9,338 nucleotides of DNA, from NCBI GenBank assembly GCA_027730885.1, contig JAQCHM010000106.1, positions 1 through 9,338 on the forward strand. The letters are read 5' to 3'. The position numbers and the translations under genes are program-made. Within the stretch, counting starts at the first letter, position 1, and every line of letters begins with the position of its first letter. Below are positions 1 through 6,186 of this stretch, one piece after another. The notes beneath the pieces are model-generated. The model worked only from the letters and a program-made list of their open reading frames with translations. It was not told the DNA's origin and ran no database searches. The DNA is from Actinomycetota bacterium (lineage in GTDB: Bacteria > Actinomycetota > Acidimicrobiia > Acidimicrobiales > SZUA-35).

Positions 1-69
1 ATGATCGACCGCCGTCTTGGATCCGAACGTCCGGACCAGTTGTTTCAGCTCGACGGCGGCTTCCTGCAT
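1..69 (-). CDS. ABC transporter ATP-binding protein, N-terminal fragment
   Basis: Only the first 23 codons are inside the window; the gene continues past base 1. The peptide has the standard opening of an ABC ATPase: a short beta-strand (VELKQLVRTFG) followed by SKTAVDH, the stretch that normally precedes the A-loop/Walker A region. Walker A itself is outside the window, so the family call rests on this N-terminal pattern alone. ATG at 69 is chosen; a TTG codon lies directly upstream and no strong Shine-Dalgarno is visible. It starts 16 nt after the add stop and on the same strand, so it is probably the last visible member of the purK-upp-cdd-add transcript. The cargo cannot be told. The TFGSKTAVDH style is common in ABC-2 type exporters, but a nucleoside transporter would also fit the context. 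Confidence 0.6.
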   Translation of the reverse strand, partial: MQEAAVELKQLVRTFGSKTAVDH

Positions 70-85
70 CAAGGGTGACTTCGGC

Positions 86-1177
86 TCAGAGTCCTGACGC
101 CTTGAGTCGGGCGTACCCCGGTTTGATGGTCTGATTGATGATGTCGAGGCGCTGCTCGAAAGGCCAGAACGAACTCTTCATCGCGTTGACGGTCAGCCAC
201 TCCATGTCGTCGAGCGTGTAGCTGAATGCCTGGTGCAGCTTGTCGAACTCCTCGCTGAGCGTGATGTTGCTCATCAACCGGTTGTCGGTGTTGACCGTGA
301 CCCGGAATCGGAGCTCGCGCAGCAGGCCGATGGGGTGGTCGGCGATCGACGCCGCGGCACCGGTGTGCACGTTCGACGTTGGACACATCTCGAGCGGCAC
401 CCGACGATCGCGGACGTAGGCCGCGAGTCGGCCGAGGTGGGCCTTGCCGTTCTCGTCGACAGTGATGTCGTCGATGATGCGCACACCGTGCCCAAGTCGT
501 TCCGCTCCGCAGTAGTGCAGGGCCTCGGCGATGGACGGTAGCCCGAACGCCTCCCCGGCATGGATGGTGATGTGGAAGTTCTCCCTCATGACCAGCTGGA
601 ACGCGTCGAGATGGCGGCTGGGAGGGAATCCGGCCTCGGCGCCGGCGATATCGAAACCGACGACACTCTGATCGCGGAAGCGCAGCGCCAGTTCCGCGAT
701 CTCTAAGCTGCGGGCCGCGGTCCGCATGGCCGTGCACAACACGCCGATGGTGATCGGACGATTGGCGGTCCCGATCCGGAAGCCTTCGAGTACGGCGGCG
801 ACCACCTCGTCGAGTGTGAGACCTCTCTCGGTGTGCAGCTCGGGAGCGAAGCGGATCTCGGCGTACACCACTCCGTCGGCCGCCAGGTCTTCGGCGCATT
901 CGGCCGCCGCCCGTTGCAGACCCTCTTTGGTCTGGGTGACGCCGACGGTGTGGGCGAAGGTTTCGAGGTAGAGGGTGAGGTCGAGGCGGTTGGCGCCGCG
1001 GGTGAACCACTGGGCGAGATCGTCGGCGTCGGTCGTTGGGAGGCCTGCGTAGCCGTGTTCGGACGCCAACTCGATCACGGTCCGGGGCCGCATTCCTCCA
1101 TCGAGATGGTCGTGCAGCAGCACCTTGGGTGCCTGACGGATGATGGCGGGGGTGAGTGCGTCCATGACGGCAGTCAT
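86..1177 (-). CDS. add: Adenosine deaminase
   Basis: Cytoplasmic zinc hydrolase converting adenosine and deoxyadenosine to inosine and deoxyinosine plus ammonia, for purine salvage. The 363-residue protein matches the usual actinobacterial length. Visible motifs are HDHLDGG (His22 and His24, metal ligands), HAGE at 206-209 (metal ligand His206 and catalytic Glu209), LGHG with His230, CPTSNV at 265-270, and NTDNR at 296-300 with metal ligand Asp298. The second Asp of the classical TDD motif is Asn299 here, which I recall as usual in actinobacterial relatives. The open frame continues upstream to 1414, but that part is out-of-frame cdd sequence. ATG 1177 is chosen because the protein then begins just before the first conserved strand and overlaps the cdd stop in ATGA, indicating translational coupling. 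Another Met lies four codons in. Confidence 0.95.
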   Translation of the reverse strand: MTAVMDALTPAIIRQAPKVLLHDHLDGGMRPRTVIELASEHGYAGLPTTDADDLAQWFTRGANRLDLTLYLETFAHTVGVTQTKEGLQRAAAECAEDLAADGVVYAEIRFAPELHTERGLTLDEVVAAVLEGFRIGTANRPITIGVLCTAMRTAARSLEIAELALRFRDQSVVGFDIAGAEAGFPPSRHLDAFQLVMRENFHITIHAGEAFGLPSIAEALHYCGAERLGHGVRIIDDITVDENGKAHLGRLAAYVRDRRVPLEMCPTSNVHTGAAASIADHPIGLLRELRFRVTVNTDNRLMSNITLSEEFDKLHQAFSYTLDDMEWLTVNAMKSSFWPFEQRLDIINQTIKPGYARLKASGL

Positions 1178-1674
1178 CGATTCTTTGTCGGTTGATCTTG
1201 GGCGATGCGGTCGGGTCCGAAACCCCCCGGGAGGAGCTGGTCCACCGTTCGGATGGTGCCGTCGCCATCCACCATGCAGGTGGGCCCGCCGTGCTCGAAC
1301 AGCAGTTGGCGACAGCGCCCACAAGGGGTGCAGGGTGTACCCGAGCCGGAAACGACGGCGACCGCGATCAGGCGGCCACCGCCGGTTCGGATGAGGTCCG
1401 AGACGAGGCTGCATTCGGCACAGAGGGTGAGGCCCTACGACGCATTCTCTACGTTGCTACCGGTGACGATTCGGCCGTCGCTCGTGAAGGCGGCGGCGCC
1501 TACAGGGAAACTCGAGTAGGGCGCATATGCCTTCAGGCAAGCATCCCGCGCCTCGGCCCTCAGCACGTCCCAGTCGATGACGGTCCCGTTACTGCCCGGT
1601 TCCGGTAGCCCCGATCTCGGAGCGGTCCGAACCGGATCCGGGGATGCCAGGGCAGGGGGGTCGGGGTCAGCCAT
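1174..1674 (-). pseudogene. cdd: Cytidine deaminase interrupted by an in-frame amber codon
   Basis: Reading from ATG 1674 to TGA 1174 gives 166 codons of a homotetrameric-type cytidine deaminase (cytidine/deoxycytidine to uridine/deoxyuridine), with TAG at codon 80 (1437-1435). Before the stop are YAPYSSFPVGAA and the substrate-binding NVENAS. After it, in the same frame, come [11 protein letters not shown] (zinc ligand Cys85, catalytic Glu87) and PCGRCRQ (zinc ligands Cys118 and Cys121). The family reads NVENASYGLT here, so the amber replaces a conserved Tyr codon through one base (TAC to TAG, plus-strand base 1435). The 79-residue truncated product would lack all zinc ligands and be inactive. 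The gene begins 2 nt after the upp stop and overlaps add by ATGA. The rest of the frame is undamaged, so this is a very recent mutation, a sequencing error, or suppression. The first 30 or so residues are a Pro-rich extension. Confidence 0.85.
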
Positions 1675-1676
1675 GG

Positions 1677-2339
1677 TCAGAGGGTGCCATAGATTCGGTC
1701 TCCGGCGTCGCCGAGCCCCGGGACGATGTAGGCGTGCTCGTTGAGGCGTTCGTCGAGCGCGGCGAGGGTGACGGCGACATCGCCATGCCGAGCGTAAACC
1801 GCTGCGACCCCTTCGGGACAGCCGATGATCGACAAGAGGCGAACGGAGGTCGCTCCCGCCGCCTTCAGGCGATCGATGGCGGCAACGGCGCTTCCGCCTG
1901 TCGCGAGCATCGGATCGACCAGGATGATCTCTCGCTCATCGAGGTCTGGCGGAAGCTTGCAGTAGTACTCGACGGGCAGATGGGTGGTCGGGTCCCGGTA
2001 CAGGCCGATGTGTCCCACTCTGGCCTCGGGCAGGAGGGACAGGATCGCCTCGACCATGATGAGACCAGCACGCAGGATGCCCACGACGGCGGGCGACCGT
2101 CCGGCGAGTACGGTGGCGTCTGTCGTCGTGATGGGCGTCGTCACCTGCTCGGTGATGGTGGGGAGGTCACGGAGCGCCTCGTAGGCGGTCAGGACGGTCA
2201 CTTCCTGACACAGCGATCGGAACCGGGACGAGTCGGTCGAGATGTCGCGTAGCCGAGCGATCTTGTCGGCAACGAGCGGGTGGTCGATGACCGTGAGTTG
2301 TTCGGTCACCGTCCCGTTGGCCGGGGCGTGAGACTCCAT
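1677..2339 (-). CDS. upp: Uracil phosphoribosyltransferase
   Basis: Salvages uracil by transferring ribose 5-phosphate from PRPP to give UMP. The 220-residue protein is slightly longer than the usual roughly 208. Motifs in order: HPLV at 20-23 near the N-terminus; GILRAGLIM at 87-95; YRDPTTHLPVEYYCKLP at 114-130; the PRPP loop VDPMLATGGSA at 141-151; and the uracil-binding C-terminus YIVPGLGDAGDRIYGT at 204-219. All expected elements are intact. ATG 2339 is preferred over the TTG at 2345 because an AAGGG Shine-Dalgarno sits 8 nt before the ATG. It lies 23 nt downstream of purK and its stop is 2 nt from the cdd start, so it is probably co-transcribed with both. Together with cdd it would route cytidine and uracil into UMP. 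Confidence 0.95.
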   Translation of the reverse strand: MESHAPANGTVTEQLTVIDHPLVADKIARLRDISTDSSRFRSLCQEVTVLTAYEALRDLPTITEQVTTPITTTDATVLAGRSPAVVGILRAGLIMVEAILSLLPEARVGHIGLYRDPTTHLPVEYYCKLPPDLDEREIILVDPMLATGGSAVAAIDRLKAAGATSVRLLSIIGCPEGVAAVYARHGDVAVTLAALDERLNEHAYIVPGLGDAGDRIYGTL

Positions 2340-2346
2340 GGGCAAT

Positions 2347-2352
2347 CCCTTC
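2347..2352 (-). promoter_or_regulatory. Ribosome binding site of upp
   Basis: On the minus strand the sequence before upp reads AAGGGATTGCCC and then ATG. The AAGGG core is 8 nt from ATG 2339 and would touch the alternative TTG at 2345, so it decides in favour of the ATG start. Confidence 0.55.
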
Positions 2353-2362
2353 GTTCGGTGGG

Positions 2363-3565
2363 CTACCAGGCTCGCCGCCCCATGAGGGCGGCCTCTGCTC
2401 GTCTGGCCAGCGATTGGGCCTGGGCCATGTCATCGCCGATGGCGGTGACATGGCCCAGCTTGCGCCCCGGCAGAGGCTGCTTGCCGTAGAGATGGATCTG
2501 GGCCCCCTCGACCGTGAGGGCCTCGGGCAGGTGGTCGGCTGGGTCGATGAACTCGAGTCCGCCCATCACGTTGATGGTGACGATGGCCGGTGCGGTGGCC
2601 CACGTGGGGCCGAGGGGAAGGTCGAGCACGGCGCGCACATGGTTCTCGAACTGCGAGGTCGGAGCGCCCTCGATGGTCCAGTGACCGGCGTTGTGGGGAC
2701 GGGCTGCCAGTTCGTTGATGATGAGACCGTTGGTGGTGAGGAACAGTTCGACGGCGAGAATGCCGACGGCCTCGAGCTCGTCGGCGAGACGCAGCGACAG
2801 CTCCCTCGACTCGGTGGCGACGTGGTGACCGACCGCAGCCGGTGCGCGTATCTCCTTGATCGCGCCGTCATCGATCGACAACTCGACCAGCGGGTAGCAA
2901 CGGGCCGAACCGCCGGGTCGTCGGGCCAAAACGAGGACGAGTTCCTTGACGATGGCCAGGTACTCCTCGACCATGAGCTGTCGGCTCGATTGCTCGGACA
3001 TGACCCGCAGCGCTTCTTGCGCGTTCTCGACGATCCACACGCCGCGGTCGCCCGGTTCTCCGCTCCGCACCGACTTGAGCACCAGTGGCCAGCCGTAGAC
3101 ACCCGAGAAGTCGAGCAGGTCGTCGGGGCCGCGGACCTCGGCGAATGCCGGCACCGGGAATCCTCGGTTGAGCAGGACCCGACGCTGGTGCATCTTGTCG
3201 AACGCGGCTCGGACGGTTCTCGTGCCCGGGCGGATGACGGTGCCGTCGTCCTCGAGCCGTTGCAGGAGCCCGAGGTCGAGACGCTCGTGCTCGAAGGTGA
3301 TGACCTCGCACGATTCAGCGAATGCGGCGAGCGCATCGGGATGGCTGAACACGGCGGCGGGGGCCGCGAGCGCAGCGGAGTCGTGCAGGTCTTCGGCCAA
3401 GAGGCGAGGGGTGATGCCGAGCTTGACGGCCGCCTGGTGGGTCATCCGCGCGATCTGACTGGCTCCGACGATGCCGAGCTTGTACAACGCGGGAAGTTCG
3501 CTGGCCACGCTGCGAGCGTATTCCGCCGACGGGGTCTTGGGCGGGAGGGGGCGACCCTGGTTCAC
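2363..3565 (-). CDS. purK: N5-carboxyaminoimidazole ribonucleotide synthase (PurK)
   Basis: ATP-grasp enzyme making N5-CAIR from AIR, bicarbonate and ATP in purine biosynthesis; its usual partner PurE is not in the window. The 400-residue product shows LGIVGASQIARM at 30-41 (normally GGGQL), EVITFEHE at 87-94, KMHQRR at 124-129, VLKSVRSGEPGDRGVWIVE at 162-180 (ATP-grasp loop, normally GGYDGRG), ELFLTTNGLIINELAARPHNAGHWTIEG at about 273-300, and LYGKQPLPGRKLGHVTA at 359-375. The first 29 residues precede the family's first strand. GTG 3565 has no Shine-Dalgarno of its own but overlaps the stop of a nine-codon leader ORF as GTGA, so coupled initiation is likely. GTG 3508 and TTG 3487 are other possible starts. 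The function call is firm; the start is less so. Confidence 0.9.
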   Translation of the reverse strand: MNQGRPLPPKTPSAEYARSVASELPALYKLGIVGASQIARMTHQAAVKLGITPRLLAEDLHDSAALAAPAAVFSHPDALAAFAESCEVITFEHERLDLGLLQRLEDDGTVIRPGTRTVRAAFDKMHQRRVLLNRGFPVPAFAEVRGPDDLLDFSGVYGWPLVLKSVRSGEPGDRGVWIVENAQEALRVMSEQSSRQLMVEEYLAIVKELVLVLARRPGGSARCYPLVELSIDDGAIKEIRAPAAVGHHVATESRELSLRLADELEAVGILAVELFLTTNGLIINELAARPHNAGHWTIEGAPTSQFENHVRAVLDLPLGPTWATAPAIVTINVMGGLEFIDPADHLPEALTVEGAQIHLYGKQPLPGRKLGHVTAIGDDMAQAQSLARRAEAALMGRRAW

Positions 3566-3591
3566 GTATGGCTGTCACACGGCGTTGACAT
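3562..3591 (-). CDS. Possible leader peptide coupled to purK
   Basis: A ten-codon ORF encoding MSTPCDSHT plus stop. It has by far the strongest Shine-Dalgarno in this block, GAGGAGGAGG at 3609-3600, ending 8 nt before ATG 3591. Its TGA overlaps the GTG of purK as GTGA, the geometry of translational coupling. This is inferred from sequence only. The alternative is that ATG 3591 is the true purK start and a one-base indel between it and about 3500 shifted the frame. Confidence 0.45.
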   Translation of the reverse strand: MSTPCDSHT

Positions 3592-3599
3592 ACTGACTT

Positions 3600-3609
3600 C
3601 CTCCTCCTC
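3600..3609 (-). promoter_or_regulatory. Strong Shine-Dalgarno before the purK leader ORF
   Basis: The minus strand reads GAGGAGGAGG followed by AAGTCAGT and ATG. This is a near-perfect anti-SD match at an 8-nt spacing and marks where ribosomes likely load for the purK-upp-cdd-add transcript. Confidence 0.55.
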
Positions 3610-3622
3610 GTGGCCTTGGCCT

Positions 3623-3648
3623 CCGTCTCGATCGACCGTCTCGATCGA
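3623..3648. repeat. Perfect 13-bp tandem repeat with TCGATCGA palindromes
   Basis: CCGTCTCGATCGA occurs twice back to back (3623-3635 and 3636-3648) and is followed by CC. Each copy ends in the 8-bp palindrome TCGATCGA. The pair lies in the roughly 87-bp gap between the divergent purK leader and the 169-aa gene, where promoters for both directions should be. It may be an operator or a replication slip; no regulator is identifiable. Confidence 0.6.
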
Positions 3649-3678
3649 CCAGCCAGCCGACGCCGCCACGGAGTTGTC

Positions 3679-4188
3679 ATGTCCACCAGTCCTGCATTTG
3701 TCCCTGGGTGTAGCTGCACCGCCTGTCTCGAAGCGTTCGACTTCCATCCTTCGGTGACCGCTGTCATCACCGCGGCCGGGGGTGGTGAGGACGACCCGGC
3801 GCTGTCGGTCGAGTTTCGCGTCGACGGTTCGGCCACGGTCACCGACGTCGGTCGTGCCGACCCGGCCACCTTGCTCATCGGTCGCCGGGCCGACACCGAC
3901 GTGGCCGGTCTCGCGGTTCTCACACCGGCCAGCGTTGCCGCCAGCGAAGCCATCTACCTGCCCTCGGGTACCGACCTGCTGGTCGTCCACCAGGTCCTGG
4001 CCGATGGTACGACACGTTGCTTCGCACGGGCCGAGGGCGATGCCCACGATGGCCGCACCAGCAGCGACGCGCGTTCGTTGCTGAGCAGCCAGTGCGCGGG
4101 GACCCAATTCGACCTCCTGCTTCGCTACTTCAACCTCCCGACCGCTCCACCCGGCTTGCCGGTCGAGTGGTACTGGATCGCGGTGTGA
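3679..4188 (+). CDS. Unrecognised 169-residue protein with N-terminal cysteine cluster
   Basis: I do not recognise a family. The protein begins MSTSPAFVPGCSCTACLEAF, with Cys11, Cys13 and Cys16 close together (CxCxxC), plus Cys114 and Cys139. It is acidic to neutral, with no signal peptide or membrane segment, and ends naturally in PVEWYWIAV. Predicted strands such as ALSVEFRV and DLLVVHQVL suggest a globular alpha/beta or beta-rich fold. ATG 3679 is preferred over the further-upstream start at 3610 because GGAG lies 5 nt before it and the upstream part contains the tandem repeat. Third positions are strongly G/C biased, supporting coding on this strand over the long antisense frame. It is the first gene of a plus-strand run and is followed directly in frame by the next ORF. 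A metal-binding role for the cysteines is only a possibility. Confidence 0.7.
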   Translation: MSTSPAFVPGCSCTACLEAFDFHPSVTAVITAAGGGEDDPALSVEFRVDGSATVTDVGRADPATLLIGRRADTDVAGLAVLTPASVAASEAIYLPSGTDLLVVHQVLADGTTRCFARAEGDAHDGRTSSDARSLLSSQCAGTQFDLLLRYFNLPTAPPGLPVEWYWIAV

Positions 4189-4581
4189 CTGTCGGACCTC
4201 GCCTCCTTCCCTTCGTATCCGGGACTGGCCGAGGCCGCGCGCTGGTACCCCGGCGTCGACCCGAGAGATCTGGCTGGTCTCCCCGAGATCGACCTCGAGC
4301 GCTACGTGACCCGCAAACATCGTCAGCACGCGAAGATCAACCTATGGGCCGTGGTGCGTGAGGCCGCGGCCGACGGATGGCTCGAACTCGGCTTCTGTCC
4401 CGCCGAACTTGCGGCGTGGCTCGACGACGGCTCGTTCGCGCGCTGGTTGTCCGATCAGATTCCTTGGCCTGAAGAACTGGCGCTGTGGGCCGACGAAAAC
4501 CTCTCGGGCCGCACCCGCCGGCTCGCGATCGACCTGCTCCGTTGTTGCGGACCGGGCATCCGGACGTGGGAGTCAGGGTGA
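4189..4581 (+). CDS. Unrecognised ~130-residue protein, probable CTG start
   Basis: This frame continues directly after the TGA of the 169-aa gene. Clear codon bias begins at base 4189 (CTG TCG GAC CTC GCC), whereas the first standard start codon is GTG 4306. Beginning at GTG would discard 39 codons that look coding, including PGLAEAARWYPGVDPRDLAGLPEIDLERY. I therefore place the start at CTG 4189, reached by ribosomes ending at the adjacent TGA. The protein is rich in Trp, Leu, Ala and Asp, and contains a basic KHRQHAK patch and a helical C-terminal half (ELAAWLDD, RWLSDQ, ELALWADENL, RRLAIDLLRCC). No family is recognised. The alternative is one gene of about 300 codons broken by TGA 4186-4188. 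The stop is 19 nt before the amidohydrolase start. Confidence 0.6.
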   Translation: MSDLASFPSYPGLAEAARWYPGVDPRDLAGLPEIDLERYVTRKHRQHAKINLWAVVREAAADGWLELGFCPAELAAWLDDGSFARWLSDQIPWPEELALWADENLSGRTRRLAIDLLRCCGPGIRTWESG

Positions 4582-4600
4582 TCGGTAAGCTGGCGGCGCC

Positions 4601-6184
4601 ATGTCCGGACCCTCTTCCGAGCCCCCTGCTCGACCACCCTCAGATACGCGGCGCAAGTTGCTGGTGGCCATGGGTTTCGGGGCCGCTTCCGCGACGCTCG
4701 GTCGAAATCTGGGCCAGGAGCCGGCCTCCACCGCCTCGTCCCCCGTGACCGAACCAACCGTCGAGGCGACCACGGGCCCGGCCGCTCCACCCGCGTTGGC
4801 TGACGCCGGACCCGAGCCGGCGGCCACGCGGTCCTACCCGCTCGTCATCAAGAACGGGCGGGTCATCGATCCGCAGTCCGGGTTCGACGGTGTCGTCGAT
4901 CTCGCGGTGGAAGGGGCGAAGATCGCGGCCATAGGTCCCGGTCTCGCCGGGGCACAGGTCATCGACGCAACGGGAAAGGTCGTTGCTCCCGGCTTCATCG
5001 ACCTGCTGAGCGCCGAGCCCGACCCGTTCGGAGTGTGGTTCAAGGTCGGCGACGGCGTGACAACCAACCTGGCGATGCACGGGGTGAACAACTACGCCAA
5101 CGCCTTCTTCGCGCGCTACTCCGGCACGACGCCCATCCACTACGGCGGGGCGTGGCATCAACACTTCATTCGGAGTACCGACGCCGAGGTGGGTGCGGTG
5201 AAGCCAAACGAGTCGCTTAGGGCCGAGCAGCTGGCTGCCTTCGCTGCTCTCACCGACTTCAACTTGAGCAACGGTCTGGCCGGCATCTGCTTCTCGCCGG
5301 AGTACTCACCCGGCACGACACTCGCCGAGATGGAGGAGGTGGCCGCGGTGGCCGCGGCCCGCGGCCACGCGCTGTTCTTCCATGTTCGCTACAGCGATCC
5401 CGATGCGCCCGGCACCAGCTTCGAGGCCATCGAGGAGGTGTTGCAGTTGGCCCGAACCACGGGCGCGGCGGTGCACATCGAACATCTGCCATCGACCGGG
5501 GGAACCTTCGTCATGGCCCAGACCCTCGAAATGCTCGAGGCGGCCAGGGCCGAGGGGATCAAGGTGACCGCCGATCTCTACCCCTATGACTTCTGGGGCA
5601 CGACGCTGGCCAGCGAACGTTTCGTGGGGGACTGGCAAGCGCGTTACCGCATCGGCTTCGAGAATCTCCAGGTGGCCGGCACCTCGAGGCGCTTGTCGTC
5701 GGCCGACTTCGACCAGGCGGTGCAGGACAACCTCCTGGTCGCCGCCCTCGGCACGATCCCCGAGGACGAAGTGCAGATGGCCTTGCGGGTTCCGTGGATC
5801 ATGATCGGCAGCGACGCCATCCTCACCGAGTCCCTCAACCACCATCCTCGGGCCGCCGGCACCTTCGCTCGGGTGCTCGGACGGTACGTCCGGGATCTCG
5901 GCATCCTGTCGCTCGGGGATGCGTTGGCCAAGATGACCATCTTGCCGGCTCAGCTGATGGAACCGATGATCCCTGCGATGGCCCGCAAGGGCCGGCTACA
6001 ACGAGGCGCTGACGCCGACATCGTCGTCTTCGATCCGGCGACGATCGCTGATCGCGCGACGGTCGAGAGCCCGGCGAGCATGTCGGCCGGGATCTGGCAA
6101 GTTCTGGTCGACGGACAGCTCGTCCTGGCCGATGGGATGGTGCAGCGCCAATTGCTCCCTGGACGGCCGCTCCGCTCGGCCTAG
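4601..6184 (+). CDS. D-aminoacylase-type amidohydrolase with possible Tat signal, HxH motif absent
   Basis: A 527-residue metal-dependent hydrolase-fold protein most like N-acyl-D-amino-acid deacylases. The N-terminus has TRRKLLV at 16-22 then a hydrophobic stretch to about 33, resembling a twin-arginine signal, and a Pro/Ala/Thr-rich linker to about 76. The amidohydrolase body starts at LVIKNGRVIDPQSG. Family hallmarks present: VVAPGFID at 127-134, His261 in FFHVRYSD, VHIEHLPSTGG with His292 and His295, Asp405 in MIGSDA, HHPRAAGTF at 414-422 with RVLGRYVR just after, and the late strand GADADIVVFDP. The HTH/HSH normally after PGFID is replaced by LLSA, and the usual GNCG (metal-ligand Cys) region reads NLAMHG. 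It may therefore be a distinct subfamily with different metal binding, or non-catalytic. Substrate unknown. Its stop is 2 nt from the convergent gene downstream. Confidence 0.85.
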   Translation: MSGPSSEPPARPPSDTRRKLLVAMGFGAASATLGRNLGQEPASTASSPVTEPTVEATTGPAAPPALADAGPEPAATRSYPLVIKNGRVIDPQSGFDGVVDLAVEGAKIAAIGPGLAGAQVIDATGKVVAPGFIDLLSAEPDPFGVWFKVGDGVTTNLAMHGVNNYANAFFARYSGTTPIHYGGAWHQHFIRSTDAEVGAVKPNESLRAEQLAAFAALTDFNLSNGLAGICFSPEYSPGTTLAEMEEVAAVAAARGHALFFHVRYSDPDAPGTSFEAIEEVLQLARTTGAAVHIEHLPSTGGTFVMAQTLEMLEAARAEGIKVTADLYPYDFWGTTLASERFVGDWQARYRIGFENLQVAGTSRRLSSADFDQAVQDNLLVAALGTIPEDEVQMALRVPWIMIGSDAILTESLNHHPRAAGTFARVLGRYVRDLGILSLGDALAKMTILPAQLMEPMIPAMARKGRLQRGADADIVVFDPATIADRATVESPASMSAGIWQVLVDGQLVLADGMVQRQLLPGRPLRSA

Positions 6185-6186
6185 GT

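Noticed and set aside
69..1322. 417-codon open frame antisense-shifted to add on the minus strand
   Set aside because: Arg/Pro-rich composition of a GC-rich shadow frame; add in the alternate frame has all catalytic motifs.
1670..1682. Shared 13-mer GCCATGGTCAGAG at the upp/cdd and PIG-L/DUF429 junctions
   Set aside because: Explained by two independent TGA-CC-ATG stop-start junctions with similar flanking codons; no sign of a mobile or regulatory repeat.
3585..3590. TTGACA as a -35 box for the plus-strand genes
   Set aside because: No TATAAT-like hexamer lies 16-19 bp downstream, and the motif overlaps the purK leader on the other strand.
2414..3757. 447-codon plus-strand frame opposite purK
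   Set aside because: It is longer than purK only because GC-rich DNA lacks stops; composition has no family features, while the opposite strand encodes unmistakable PurK.
3562..4329. 255-codon minus-strand frame opposite the 169-aa gene
   Set aside because: The plus frame has the codon bias and a natural start with GGAG. Only the last ten codons of the minus frame, which carry the strong SD and ATG, are kept as a leader ORF.
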